Below are positions 21,494 to 34,620 of a stretch of 64,000 nt of DNA, piece after piece. Made by a program: the position numbers and the translations under genes. The DNA comes from Ceratodon purpureus (lineage: Eukaryota; Streptophyta; Bryopsida; Pseudoditrichales; Ditrichaceae). The number at the start of each line of letters is the position of its first letter. The stretch's first letter is position 1. The notes under the pieces were generated by a model. That model searched no databases. It was not told the origin of the DNA and saw only the letters and a list, made by a program, of their open reading frames with translations. The DNA lies in the NCBI GenBank assembly GCA_014871385.1, contig CM026426.1, positions 71,249,377-71,313,376 on the forward strand. The letters are read 5' to 3'.

Positions 21494-22383
21494 CTTCAAA
21501 CCATCATAGTAGTCACATAGATGGCAGGAACTAAGAGAAAAATGCCAGAAACCGACAAGATAACTGAAAGGTACTCACTTGAGCCCACCATGTAGCCTTA
21601 TGTAGCCATGGCAGAAACACCGCGTCTGAGAATCCACCTTTCGGAAACTTGTGGGCAACCCTGATTGCCTCCGAGGAGTTCCACCTCTGGAGCCACTTCA
21701 CCATCATTGATGCTGGCATGGCAGAGGTTGCCAACATCCACAGCTTCTCCTGCTGCATCTCAGGCTTATCATCTGCCTTCTCATAGTGCAGCTTAATTTC
21801 TTCAAGGAATTTGGAGGAGTGCTTTGGATCTGCGATAGGTAACATCTTCCTCAATTCCCCGGCTAATTTGTCTTCTACCCTATGGACCGCCTTTGTGACC
21901 CACTCATCTGCTAAACGTTCGGTCCACTGGCTCGGGTTAGGATTAGCCAACTGATACCGCTGTTGGGCTGCGTGAGCTGCCTCTCCGATCTCGTGCTGTA
22001 GTTTAATTAAAAAATTAGTTAATATCAATTGAAACGACCAAATAAAGCGTGATTTCAAAGCTAGTCAATATGGGGTTTTAAAGCTACGCATCTGATGCAA
22101 AACAACGTTCAGGGCTTCAACTGACAGAGTATACCAGGTCCGATTTTTTCCAGACTGTTTTTTCTTTGCAGCATCGATCACAGACCGCGAAACAAGCCCT
22201 TCAAAATACTCCACTGGCTCAGGAGCTATGTTCTGTATCCGGTATAGCCTATGCACAAGGTTTGTAGAGACATGCGATTTCTGGTTCCTCCTACATATTC
22301 ACAGCAATGGAATATTAACAATTCATATCCCAGCAAATAGTATACTAACCATTATCGGATAAATCAAATTATTTGGAACTTAC

Positions 22384-22933
22384 CAGTTCACTTCGTGAAG
22401 GGCTGTGAGCACCGATGGAATTTCACCCTTGGGGTCAAGTACAACGCTCTCAACTCGGTAATGCCAGTTTATGTCACCAGCATGATACTGCTCAATGATC
22501 GGCAACCAAGCTTGCAACCTGTGGTTTCCATCCCAAACCATAAACATCTTTTTTGAAAAAACCTTTAGATCATCGTTTGCAAGCAGGGTTGCTTCGAAAT
22601 CCTCATTCACCTCCTTCCATTTGTTTGACCAGGATTCTTTGATTGCAGGTGTGACCTCAGATGTGTGTCCGTGGTTATCCTCCAGAGCCATGTACAAATA
22701 GCCGTTGCCCTCCATGTAGCCATCTCTGACGAAGTGAACCTGTAGATTTGATACATCGTTCTTCAAGTACGGTCTTACCACGGGCAACGAGATCATACGG
22801 CAAAGGGGAATGAAGAGCCGGCCTTTGTTCTTCGGTTGCCATCTGAATTTCTCCAACCTCGAAGCGGTGTTGACCGTCTGGTTCGCAACTAAGTCATAGA
22901 GCATCTAGTTGACCTCGCGCTCTGTCAATGGAA
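22384..22933 (-). CDS. ParB/sulfiredoxin-like domain exon of M1
   Basis: Encodes RLFIPLCRMISLPVVRPYL, then MEGNGYLYMAL, and the key KMFMVWDGNHRLQAWLP followed by WHYRVESVVLDPKG. In ParB-like domains the DGxHRLxA segment is the conserved box II that forms the nucleotide/DNA-binding loop. The paralogue in M2 (59109-59580) keeps FDIPLCRM, VMFFVCDGNHRRQAWW and WHYLMDSILLGTKG, so the domain is under recognisable constraint. The exon has an acceptor (TTGTGCAG) and donor (CTG/GTAAGT) in phase, with one TAG nine codons in. Confidence 0.65.
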
Positions 22934-23008
22934 CTGCACAATAGAGATAAAATTAGTCTGATGTTGTAGATGTAAGGTTAGACGCACAACAGACACCATT
23001 GCAAAGGT

Positions 23009-23520
23009 GCCAATACCGGCATTGTTCCTTAGCAACACCTTGAATTCTCAGCAGCGAATTAAACAGAGTGCCGAGAATGTAATGCCGGTACCGGCGACGT
23101 ATACTTTAAGGCCCCAGGTGTGGGCAGTTCAACGGTGCAACAGCTTCAGTGCAGAGAAGCAGCGCAACCCAACAGCCCTAAAACCCAGAAACTCAGCAGT
23201 CAAGCGGCCCAAGATGCATCCCCGATACCCTCAAAGAGCAACCCTAAACCATTGGGCTCTTCCTAGTCACTGTCTAAGGATGGGCGCCGGTACCGGCGAC
23301 AGCTTAGCGCACACATCGTGCCCACGAAGAAAACACTTGCAAAAATGGGCAGGGTAAGGGATTACCTGAGAGGCGCCATGGAAGACAGAATCAGTTGTTG
23401 CTCGGAAATCGATGCCGGTACCGGCGTCGCCTTCTAGGGCACCCTCGCTGCTCACTACATGCGCATTGTTGTGCAAGTGCAATGCGCGAGGTCGCCATAG
23501 AAGGCACCGCCGGTACCGGC
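23009..23520. repeat. Five GGTACC-centred palindromes in M1 intron 1
   Basis: Cores at 23009 (GCCAATACCGGC), 23084, 23286, 23414 and 23509 (the last four GCCGGTACCGGC). Spacings are 75, 202, 128 and 95 bp. The intron is 22934-23585. The 75- and ~95-bp spacings reappear in M2. Confidence 0.85.
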
Positions 23521-23760
23521 ATCGGTTTCAGTGAACCAACTGACTCTGGCGTCGCTGGCAACGACATTAAACCCAGATGACATACCTTCAGGTAGAGCAT
23601 CCTCCTTCTCGCCTTGCGTTGCTTCTTCATTGTCGCCGTCTCCTAGCGCCTCAGTATCCTCCATCCTAACCTCGTCGTCGTCCTGAGGGTCGCGATATAG
23701 TTGTCCACTCCCCGACTGTGGCTCCTTTGAGCTGCGGCTAGCTTCTTCCTCCTCTTCCAT

Positions 23761-24394
23761 ATTCTACGACGTGGAGGTCTTCTGACCAGACTGGGTCTCC
23801 ATCTCCTGCATCGACCAGCAAAACATATAGGACTTAATCCGATAACCTAACAATACTCGCAAGATAGCTAATCGACATGCAAGAAAACAAACCTCATTGG
23901 ATATAGGTCAGCTTACAGTCCGCAGAGTGCAAAGGACCGGCGACTCGCGACAGTGTAGAAATAAAGAGAGACTGCAAGGGGCAAAGTGAAGAAAATCAGC
24001 AGGCAAAAAAGAGCGACGACCAGCAGTGCAGAAATAAAGGAGACCGCGAGGGGAGAATAAGAACAATGGGACGAATTAGGGTAACTAAGAGGGAGACGAT
24101 GGCTCGGCTAGAGCTTAGGGTAGGGTAGCCTTGTCGTGGCGGCTATGGTACTGAAAATAATCAACACATTGCGCAACGCATGTAATCATACAAACGTAAC
24201 ACGTCAAATCAACTGAAAGGACCTCAGTGCTAAGAACTCAATGAAGTATCATGGTAAGCTTGGCCTAAATTACGAACTTCAAGAGTCTATGGGCAATTGC
24301 TAAGTCTGTTGTAAAATTGTTCAAAAAAATAAGGGAATGGAAAGAGACTCAAATGCAATCTCGCATCAAAGAAATTAAAATTTCCTCAACATAC
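23761..24394. other. Upstream region of M1 gene
   Basis: Includes the probable promoter and 5' leader of the M1 gene (a donor-like GTATAT was not resolved). Purine-rich in 23930-24120. No coding recognised. Confidence 0.3.
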
Positions 24395-24661
24395 CTCTGG
24401 CGAATAGTTCGGGGTTTCTTGAAGTTCAGTTGTTTTCTTCACGATATTTCTAGCACCCCTCGTTAACTGCTTTGTAATATGTTCTGCTACAACAACTAAC
24501 GGTGTCCCCGCAGCAGACGAGTAATCTAACACCTTTGCAAGTCCTGCAGTTTCCAAAGACTCGGTTCTCTTCTTCTTGTCCCTCGCGATCCGACTAGCCA
24601 TCAACGCTCTTTTCGTACTAAAATGACTTCCTCTTCTTCGTTTCTTGGCCTTCAATGGGGC
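24395..24661 (-). CDS. Single exon of an unknown basic protein
   Basis: An 89-codon open stretch bounded by a good acceptor (GATATGCAG) at 24662 and donor (CCAGAG/GTATGT) at 24394. It encodes a basic segment (LKAKKRRRGSHFSTKR, ARDKKKR) then a helical part (LVVVAEHITKQLTRGARNIVKK). Neighbouring exons were not found. It lies between M1 and the MULE and could belong to either or be a host exon. Confidence 0.35.
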
Positions 24662-25199
24662 CTGCATATCAAGAACCTCTATGCGAAAGCATCCTACTAT
24701 CCTACACAATAAGGGCTCACTGGTCTTGATACAATTGCTTACTTCTCCGTGAGACGAGGAAGATGTCTATGCCACTGCACTATGGTAGTAGTAGGGCCCA
24801 TGCCAATTCAATGCAGTATTGATCGTGTAGATCGTGGGCAGAGGTAGCATAAGTCTCATTCTATTTGTGAAACAAAAAAACAAAAGACAGTACAAGAACT
24901 AGATTTTAGTAATCTCCTTGACGGCATGTTTCTTAAAATAAAAAAGTCTTTATTAAATAGAATGTCCACCATGAATTATAACGACTCATAAAAGATCAGT
25001 TAGCATCTGGCAGCTTCATATCTGTTTACAGCTAAAATTGGTCTTGCTTTACATCTATGAATGAGAAATTAGCGTCGTTTAGAAGTAACGAATGGTTAGA
25101 GTCTCCTGGATAAATAGAGCTACAACAATGAACTATTCCTCTCAAGTTATACATCTACCTCTAGTGGCATTCTTGTAACATCAACACCTACAGCAAAGA
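24662..25199. other. Spacer before the MULE transposase
   Basis: No coding recognised. The left end of the MULE should lie here; I could not find its terminal inverted repeat. Confidence 0.3.
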
Positions 25200-28100
25200 A
25201 TGACTCATCTTCCTGCAGACATAGTGTTAGGCATGGCCGTGCTCAGAGCACATGGTGTTGATATTCCACTTACAGTACGTGTAGATGAGGATGGCTTGGC
25301 ACTTGTAACGGCACAACGCCTTAGCCTCATATTTCACTTCAAAGAGGAGACTGTTAGTTTAGAGGAAGAGATTTATGATGATGAGACAAATGAGATTACA
25401 CATACGCTAGATCAGGTTTCTGAGAAAGATGATGACGATAACAGGTTCTAGAACCTTTATCCTGGAAGATACAGAGTTTATGGTCTTACAGAGTTCCAGT
25501 TGCAGGCGTCTACTGAGATTCTCACTCCTCGTAGATCATCTACTGTTCAGAATCCTCTGCCTCGTGATGTGAAGGTAAAGGTAGAGCCTGGCTTGGACAC
25601 TCCTGATGTAACACCAGTCATCTCCCTCTCCTCAGATGAAGAGACTAGTCCCCTGAAGGCATCACCTGCTTTGCCTAGAGAGACTATAGTATCCAGCACG
25701 CCAGCTACACTACCAGACAAATGTGCCAGTACCTCCAAGACATCAAAGGAGGAGACTATCAATGTACTGCCACTCATTAGGATACTTGCAGAGAGACCTG
25801 GGAGGAAAAATATTCTGAAGAGAATAGATTTCTCCTCAGTTAGACAGGAGAAGGTGGAGTACTTACTTGCAGTCTTCAACAACAATGTGATCTTCGAGCT
25901 CCCTTCAGTTGGTGACGGCGCTAACAAGACGCAAGCGAAGGCTATGAAGGGGATGGACAAGCGTTACGACGGCCACGTTTGGACGAAGACAATCACTACC
26001 AACATCACTAACGAGTTCGGCCTGTCGTTCCGCTACTCCACCTGCGTTGGTAGGCTGCGCTGCGTCAACAAAGAATGTGAATTTCTCAACCGTCGACCTC
26101 GAATTGTTGAGGTAAACGAGACTGAGTTTGAGTGTAGTACCCATCAAGCTTTTACAGTGAATCAGCCAACTCCAGCGGATGCAACACTTGTCTGCAACGT
26201 ATGTAAAGAACCTCCTGCATGTATCGCTACATGCGGAGCCAAGATTTATTACGTTCTAGGTGAATCCAACCAGACTAGGGCATGTATCCATCAAGGAACA
26301 CATAATCATCCAGTGAAGGTTGGAGACTATAGAGACACTAAGGAAGAGATCAATAGCTTGATTGAAGAGCAGGTGGAGAATACTCCCCGGGCTACGAAGA
26401 GCGCCGTTGTGTTGGAGGCCAGAAAGATTCTGATTGGGAACTACCTCCTACAGCCTGAGGACGCACCACCAAAGAAGCTGAGCATGGAGGAGCTCATTCC
26501 TGTACTTGACCGGTGCAAGGATATGGCTTCCCCAAATATCCGCAACAAGGTGATGACGTTCAAGCGATTGAGAAGGTACGGTGTCATGGACGCCATCACC
26601 AAACTCCATGGGATCAGTTTGTGGGCCTTCGTCCAGGAGAACAAGTTTCCGGGCCAGGGAGCTGAGAGAGATAAGGTCTTCGTCTTCAAGATGTCAGAAG
26701 TTGGGCCAGGTAGTGGTGTCGACTTGGTCACCAGAATGCAACCTGGTGGGGATCTTGAAAATGCTTGGATTATGTTCGACCACGTAAAGCGTGTACAAGA
26801 CTGGTCCACCATGGCTTGCCATGTATATGACCCCACTTACTGCCGCGTCATGACGATTGCAAGTTGCGACATGCAATCCGAGGACACTGAGGCCTAGCTG
26901 GTCTTTTGGAAGAACCTCAACATCGTTATGGAGAGGAATGGCGTTGCAGCGCCAAACTTCAAGGGCTTCATGGCGGACAAAGCACAAGCGAATTGGAATG
27001 CGGTGCGTATCCTTTACGGAAATGGAAACAAGGAAGATAAAATGGAGGATCGGGAAAGGTCCTGCTTGTTCCACTGGACCCAGAACATGGTCCAGTATAC
27101 AGACAAGTATTTCCCCGAAGAGCTCCGGGAACAGCACAAGAAGATGTGCAACCAATATAGGACAGCAACGACTTTGACAGAGGCGGCCACTCTTTATCAT
27201 GCCTTGCAGGCATGGTGGATATCTACTGGGGTCGTGGGAGAGAAGGGCCTAACCAATCTAGGGACTTGGCTCGCATTCTAGCACCACCGCTACCGTCAGT
27301 GGGGTGGATTCATGTCTGCAGTATGATGCTACTAAACCCTTCTACTATACTTGTTTTCTGTTTAGGTAAACTTAATTGACATCACTTCTATAATTGATTC
27401 TAATTACTGTAATTGCTTAAACTGCAGAAATTTACTGAAGAAGAACTCACAGAGATGCCGACCTGTAACCTCGCCGAAACAGTTCACAATAAGTGGTTAC
27501 AAGCATCAGGTAACAACGGCAGCGACCTCTATGTTGCGACTCTGGACGATTACGTTCGAGGCTTTCTGCACGTTGTAAACTACTACTAGTTCCTGAAAGG
27601 TGACGTAGGCGGAACTGGACCTTCGAAGAAGAAACTCAAGCTTCAAATGGCGGAACGCAGGGCGAAGAAAACAGGAAATCCTGTAGTCCTTGAAGATCCC
27701 ATGCTTGATATGCCTAGAGCAGATGAGTTCTGCACCCGTCAGCCTGTCATGCCGGGTCAAACCCGTCAGCCTGTCAAACCTCGCTTCGTTGCCGATTCCA
27801 GCAGAAGCTGACCGCTACCCTGGTAAGCGAGATGGGAAGATGGTCAAACGCACAGCAACTCGACCTAACCCGGCGCAGCGACTCTCCATGGGCTCCTCTC
27901 AGTCCCTCAAGGCTCGCCTCCGTTCCATCACCATGATACCTCATCCAAGCCATGGTTGCATCATCGGGCTGGATTCGGGCGTTGCTCCAAACATCACACA
28001 GTACCACATCATTATCACCTCTTACCCGAGTTGCACTTGTCCAGCATTCAGGAAGACGATGACTAAGTTTCGAGGTAAGATACAGTTTTCATACTGTAAA

Positions 28101-28241
28101 CATATTTATTACATCCTTTTAAAGGTCTGCAACCGTAATCTGGAGGCCGAGCTTTTCATCCGTGCGCCTACCTTTAGTTTCAACGAAGTCAAGCTAGTCC
28201 TAGAGAACGGAATCTTGACACACCCCTTGGCCAAAAAATAG
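25200..28241 (+). pseudogene. Mutator-like (MULE) transposase with FLYWCH/WRKY-type and SWIM zinc fingers
   Basis: The frame is open from 25200, with a Ser/Pro-rich N-terminus, then a FLYWCH/WRKY-GCM1-like finger (CVGRLRCVNKECEFL ... CIHQGTHNHPV, a C2H2/HNH pattern). The MULE core follows: WSTMACHVYDPTYCRV, MTIASCDMQSEDTEA, NFKGFMADKAQANWNAVR, SCLFHWTQNM and HYRQWGG. An intron ends near 27427 (AAACTGCAG). Exon 2 has NLAETVHNKWLQASG and a SWIM finger, CTCPAF...YCKH, near 28030-28110. The candidate acidic residues lie in the CDMQSED and FMAD blocks. Disrupted by in-frame TAGs at 25449, 26895 and 27279, a further TAG in exon 2 and a frame change near 27.8 kb. This MULE type is familiar from moss and lycophyte genomes. 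TIRs not found. Confidence 0.8.
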
Positions 28242-28559
28242 GAGGCACTCTACTATTATGGGTTCGAGTATGCATAGTAGACAGTGGTTCATGCGGATAC
28301 TTAGCCTGAGGTGATTGTAATTTTCCTTGTACTGAGTCAGCAATACAAATCTCGTATTGCCTATTTCAATATAAAGGTTTTGTCATTCACATTTATTACA
28401 TTGTGTTACAATAGCATTCATTTCAACAAGTGGCATTTTTTATTTATATCAACGCACAATTGGACTGTACTCACTCCATGAATACATTTAAATATAGATT
28501 TTATTCCTTGAACTTAATGCGTTTAGGTATCCCCCTCGCATTTTCAGCACAATCACAAA
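28242..28559. other. Spacer after the MULE
   Basis: AT-rich, includes the 3' flank of the MULE. No coding or terminal repeat recognised. Confidence 0.3.
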
Positions 28560-29000
28560 CTACTCCCTGCCTACAGGACAAGCTACATTGACATTCATTG
28601 TTCGTTCCCCAATTGGCACTTGTCGTAGGCGGGGACGTTTCAACAATGGAATAGCTTCACTCTTTCCACGTAATGCCTCCCTAGAATAAGTCCCCGGTGG
28701 AATCTTCCTGACCTTGGAGTATGCATGAGGTGCCAAAGGGACAACCGGTTCCTCCAGGGGAACTACGAGAACACTTGGCTCTTCTACAGCCACTAGGTCT
28801 CCTATCACATCTACTTTTACTTCCACACCATCATTTCCAGAATGCCCTTCATTGCACCCTTTTAACTCCTCTTCCTCCTCGACCTCCACATACGGATGAA
28901 ATGGGCCAACGACATCACCAAGTGAGATAGTGGTTTCCCTGGCAACTTCCATATCACAACACGCTCTTCTTGGAACTTGATTCAAGAAGAGCACGAACAA
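28560..29000 (-). CDS. Hypothetical acidic protein
   Basis: A 146-codon frame; an internal ATG at 28951 gives MEVARETTISLG and an acidic run (VEVEEEEELKG), then a Pro/Val-rich segment and a basic end (PLLKRPRLRQVPIGER). It resembles low-complexity tails of transposon-borne nuclear proteins. There is no homologue in the window, and the start and reality are uncertain. Confidence 0.3.
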   Translation of the reverse strand: MFVLFLNQVPRRACCDMEVARETTISLGDVVGPFHPYVEVEEEEELKGCNEGHSGNDGVEVKVDVIGDLVAVEEPSVLVVPLEEPVVPLAPHAYSKVRKIPPGTYSREALRGKSEAIPLLKRPRLRQVPIGERTMNVNVACPVGRE

Positions 29001-30218
<1,218 letters not shown>

Positions 30219-33200
30219 TCCACGGTTATAGGGTCATAATTATTACCAAAAATAGTAATATTCTCAGAATATTTGAATCTGCTAATAATAGTTTTTATTA
30301 TTAGTAATAATATTACTGTTTTTAGATTTAGACCTTCATATTCTGCTCGTCGCCCTCCAAATATCCGCTCGCCGCTCGCCGCACGCATACAAGCTACCTC
30401 CGAGCGGAGTCCAAGCTCCAAAAAATGGTCTTCCAAAAAATTCACGTGAGTACAAAATTGTGTATTGGAAAGTAGTGGAGGTCCAAATCCTCCCGTCATA
30501 CAAGAGTTTCTCGTAAATGATCTGTTGGACCTTCCCATCTCCAGACAGACTTCTAGGACATATTGCACTACAATCCTAAGAATGTCATTGGCACCGAGAC
30601 GGTGTAGTCCTCTAGACCGCGCATCTGTGTGTGCGCGACCCACTTCAAGATGTCCTCGCAATCACCGTCTTGCATTGCTTTCAATGCTGCTGTAGATACC
30701 TCATATGCGAATCCCATGTCCCTCTTTGCGCCGTCAGGTACACCAAACAGAGCATGCCCAATGCAACAAGCATTGCGGAAGTTTTTTCAAAACGTTCAAT
30801 ATCTTGAGCCACCTCCGAAGCGTCGGTATATTAGTGGCTCTACTCATCGGGTCCACTAGTCCATACTCCCCCCTGGCCAAGATGTTGTAGAAGCAAAGCA
30901 AGCATGCTCTTGTGAGGGTTACAATGTAAGTCGTCTTAGAACTGAGCGCATTGATAACAACCTTTGCCTCCTCCATAGTATGCTCCCATTGCAGAGGTGG
31001 CATCCTCTGAGACAGCAAGCTGTTACTTGTACACGTGTGGTATAGTGGATGCCACTCACACACGCATGTCTTCACGTCCACCGCCTTCGTCTTGTCCTAC
31101 CAACATACTTACTAGCGTACCCACTCCTCCCTTTCTCCACGAACACACTTCTACATATCGGCCTCTCTCACCCGATACTCTTTAACTAAAAAGAGGTTCT
31201 CAAAATACCTATGCGTCTCCAAGCATCCACTTTGTGCCTTGACGTCCATTGCATCCTTGCCCTCGAGCCATGAAATAGTGTCATTGACCTTGCCGACATC
31301 CTCGATCGTGTATCTGTCAGATTGTTGCAAAAGAGGAGCACATGTAAGTACACAAAGAAGTCCACCACGGGAGACATCAAATCAAACAAGACGATAGTAC
31401 CATCATCCCTATAGAGAAGTTAAACTTTCACGTGACGCTTGAGACGAGAGAATTTGCCTTCGGTCTAGCATATTGCATCTTCAAAGCCGTCCCCATTCCA
31501 AAAGGCCAAGACCTTCTCCACCATTTCATGTAGTGTCGAAGACAAGCACATCCTTGTCTCGTTCCTCATTAGGCCGCACACCATGAGAAGGATGGCAAGA
31601 CTGGTTCTAGAAAGAAGCGTTGGTGCTAGAACTGTGTCTTCTCGTATGGCTGTCTCGGTGTCCCGTGTGAATTGCAAAAGAACTTCCTCGCGCTGCATGT
31701 GGAGACGGTCGCTTTCCGAGACAACTTCCTCTGCTCCCGGACCATCACCCCCAATTTCCGCAAAAACTCCCTCCGCCGCCATGGCATTACTACCGGAGTT
31801 GGATGGCTGGAAGGGTTTCCTTTTGTAGACCCTGTAGTCCACCTTCTCCTTCTTCTCTGATTCCCCGTCAACATGAGGGGGCAGCTCCCGCTTTTTCTTG
31901 TTGCCGTAGTCCCCTCCCTCAGCAGCCCTCGTTGACCTTGAGGCAATATTGTCTCGCAAAGTCTCCACCTTCAGCTCCTCTATAGCCTTGTCGTCTTGAC
32001 CCGACGCCATGTCCCACTCCTTCCCCTCACTTTGGCCGCTTTGATCTATGTCTCACACCAAGAGTGTAATCTCTTCCTTGCCCTTTCCAGAGCCTTTTGC
32101 ATTGTCCACCTACCCTCTAATACTTCGATGGGCGTCTCCTGGTGTGTCTCGGATCGAGACATGGAAACTTGAGAGAGATCCGTCTTGGCTCACACCGTCT
32201 TGGAGGCTGCAAGACTCTAATCTTGCTCGCAAGTTCAACCAAGGCAACACCATGTCTAGTCTTGTCCTCTTTACCTGCAGGGTTGATTTGTTGGGGCTTT
32301 CGATTGGCCTTCTCACGCAGCTTCTTCGACTTGTGAAAAATTACATCCTTGAAGTCGTCGTCATCATTGCCGTCTCAATCTACCCCGAGCAAGACCGGCT
32401 CCAGAAGAGGCTTCCGCTTCACCTCTTGCTTCGGAGTTGACAGCAGTGGTTGACCATTAGAATGCTTTGCCCACCAATCTGCAATTTGCTCCTTTGGAGT
32501 TCTCTTGTCCCGTTCAACCAGAAGGTTCTGCTAATTTTGCTCCAATGCGTTGAAGAAGAACTTCAACGCCTCATGATCTAAGCAACAATGGTTGTTGAGT
32601 CAATGCTTCTGCATTAAGCGTCTACAATCCCTCGGACAAAGCACACAATTATAAAACTTCTTGTGGTTGAAGAACACCGGAGGTGTGTGGCATTTGTCAA
32701 GCATTTGACGAGCATTCAAGTCCATTCATCCTCATGCCATGTATCCAAGTATTGATTCTTGTATATGGTCATTCGCTCGTGCACAATTTTGTCTCGCCAC
32801 AAAATCCTTAGTGCCTTCAAATCAGCGTCGCTAAATATCTGTTGTACCATTCTGCCCTACAAATTTGAACTCCTTGTAAAATGACATTGTTATGGTCGGT
32901 TTAAGGATTGACCTACGGCCAGATGATAATCCTAACTATTGCGAGACCTAAATTGAGCCATATTCAAGACCTTCAATACATAATAACATTAAGAATAACG
33001 TTTTCAACGTTGTAAATTAAGTCTTGTTGGATCCTTTAACAAGATAGAATGATAATAAACGTTAGACATTACTATATAATTGAAAGCCCACTGCGAGCCC
33101 CGGAGGAAGAGACCCTAATCGAGATCGGCGAGACATGTTATGAGTAACTTTACTTTACAACCTAAAACATTGATGACATCCACGCATAAATGCGGTAGAC

Positions 33201-34164
33201 AAATCAAATATAAACCTAAATTGAATCTCCAAATCCCTGAACAGAAGCACAAGCCTAATCTCTAAGCAATCTAGAATTTACAAATACAAACACACATAAT
33301 GTAAATAGGAATTGCTCTAAAATCACAATGAAGGCACTCACAATTTCTTCATGAAAGGTAGCGCTGCTTTCCAGGTGGTATGGATTCCAAAGTATGCTTA
33401 CACCATGCTAAAACCTAAACCCTACATCGAGATCTCGTCAAAGGAAAGGCAAGACTGAATCTAAATAAGACAATAGGTCGGGGATCGAACCTCTACCAAC
33501 AAACAAACCTCGAGACCATACGAAACAACAACAAGACGCAAATAACATAAGGCAATTTGGGCAAAAAGCATACCACATGAAGACAAACATAGCGGCCACC
33601 ATCGTTAACGGCCGTCTCGCCATGTTGATGGCGTATTGTCATGCCACTTCAAAGAGAACACAAACAACAAGGGTCCCCTGTCTCCACCCAAAGTACCCTT
33701 CTTAGATGAGACCCTTGTTGAGGGATCACAGACAAGATTGTGGGTGATGAGGCGGCTGGGGTACCGAGGCTGCCGAGGTGGCAAGGGGGTCAACACCTCT
33801 AAGGTGGAAGTGGGCCCATGCGAGACTAGGCAGGGGTGAAGGAAACAAAAACAAAATTGGCTGGGAAAAAATTAGTCTCGGAAGGGAAAGATGGTGCGAG
33901 AGGGCCGTGGGACCGCGTGGGACCAGTCGTCCATGCTGTGCGCTTGCAAAATTATTCAAGGGCGGGGCAATTAAGACTGCCAAGGATTATAGAGACGGGG
34001 ATTCAATGGCTCACGGCGGTTGGCTTCCTGGGCTTTCGGGTGGAATACCCGTTTAACCCGAGGAAAGTTATAATGCGAGCGGCGAGCGGAGAGTGGAGAT
34101 GGGAGAGCAGAGATTTGACCTTCGACCAAGTTTTTGGGAAAAGAATGCAACCTATAACCGTGGA
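30219..34164. mobile_element. 3.95-kb TIR element with a decayed gene
   Basis: Ends carry a perfect 14-bp inverted repeat, TCCACGGTTATAGG at 30219 and its complement at 34151-34164. About 130 bp inside each end lies a second inverted block, CCGCTCGCCGCTCGC (30363 region and 34076-34092 in complement). No matching target duplication was seen. Superfamily unassigned. Inside is a decayed minus-strand gene. Confidence 0.6.
30650..32900 (-). pseudogene. Decayed gene of the 30.2-34.2 kb element
   Basis: Pieces in several frames read as one protein: SFYKEFKFVGQNG at the start, DADLKALRILWRDKI, then FFNHKKFYNCVLCPRDC, KKLREKANRKPQQ, SGQDDKAIEELKVETLRDNI (31.9 kb), RVYKRKPFQPSNSG, and further fragments to about 30.7 kb. 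The longest open piece is 31465-32010. At least four stops or shifts lie in it. I do not recognise the family. The mixture of Lys/Glu-rich and short conserved blocks suggests a DNA-binding accessory protein rather than a catalytic core. Confidence 0.4.
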
Positions 34165-34620
34165 GAAGTATTAAATTTAAGATACTATTTTTAGTATTTG
34201 GATTTAGAAAATGTATCTAATTCCGTGGATATATTATCTGAAACCACTTTATTTCACACTCACTTATAAACTACATTTACATCGAGACATAAAATTAGGG
34301 CTTACGTCGTGATGACGTCATGTTCACAGCATATAACTGAGAATATTAAAACTAAATTTTGAAGCGAGGTCCATGTCTTCATCGCTTCTGCCATAGTTAA
34401 AGGAATTTTGCATAGCAGATATTATATTGTTGAAAACATCTTGGAATCTTTAAAATCATGAGTATAATAATGCTGATAATGAGTCCAAAATTTTATACCT
34501 CCCAAATATGCTTGACCTTATTGATTATTTCTTCGTCTTTGGATAAGATCTATTGTAGCTTTTTAAGCCAATCATTATCCCATATAAACCTAGGAAGTTT
34601 GAGTTCAACTTATTTCAGAT
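34165..34620. other. Spacer
   Basis: AT-rich, no coding recognised; a possible intron of gene A copy 2 ends with TTATTTCAG at 34619. Confidence 0.3.

Larger units (their letters stand above)
17912..23760 (-). pseudogene. ParB-like + beta-class DNA methyltransferase gene, eight exons
   Basis: Exons on the minus strand: 23586-23760 (ATG at 23760, acidic), 22384-22933 (ParB-like), 22092-22290, 21579-21995, 20540 leftwards to the MITE at 20212 and resuming below 19763, ~19164-19709, 18731-19078 and ~17912-18191. Phases agree across most junctions; exon 1 ends phase 1, and exons 2 and 3 combine to 308 whole codons. The product would be about 900 residues. Prokaryotic proteins that pair an N-terminal ParBc domain with an N6/N4 methylase are well known; here the two are separated by ~400 residues of helical and charged linker. 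Breaks: a TAG in exon 2, a MITE in exon 5, a frame break just after it, and an exon 3 donor reading CAG/ATGCGT where M2 keeps CAG/GTAAGT. The copy cannot make the full protein as it stands. Confidence 0.7.
17820..24120. mobile_element. M1: unit carrying a ParB-like / DNA methyltransferase gene
   Basis: The left flank (17850-17900) contains a block reading ATTTTGCCCAAAGTG then GTCTAGTGTAC that recurs at 58650-58700 beside M2 (TTTTGCCAAAAGTG then GTCTAGCGTAC). GTAC words cluster at both left ends. M1 and M2 share exon order, splice phases and intronic palindromes. No TIR or TSD was found. A second copy with conserved flanking DNA suggests a mobile unit, but a duplicated gene cannot be excluded. 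The right limit is a guess. Confidence 0.45.

Noticed and set aside
20583-21534. Several overlapping frames with repeated PVPAV and RHRRYRRC peptides on both strands
   Set aside because: They are translations of the palindrome array in an intron, not genes.
23007-23630. Short frames over intron 1 of M1
   Set aside because: Their shared PVPA-type peptides come from the palindromes.
32048-32440. Plus-strand frame in the 30.2-34.2 kb element
   Set aside because: Opposite strand to the conserved-looking decayed gene; no motif.
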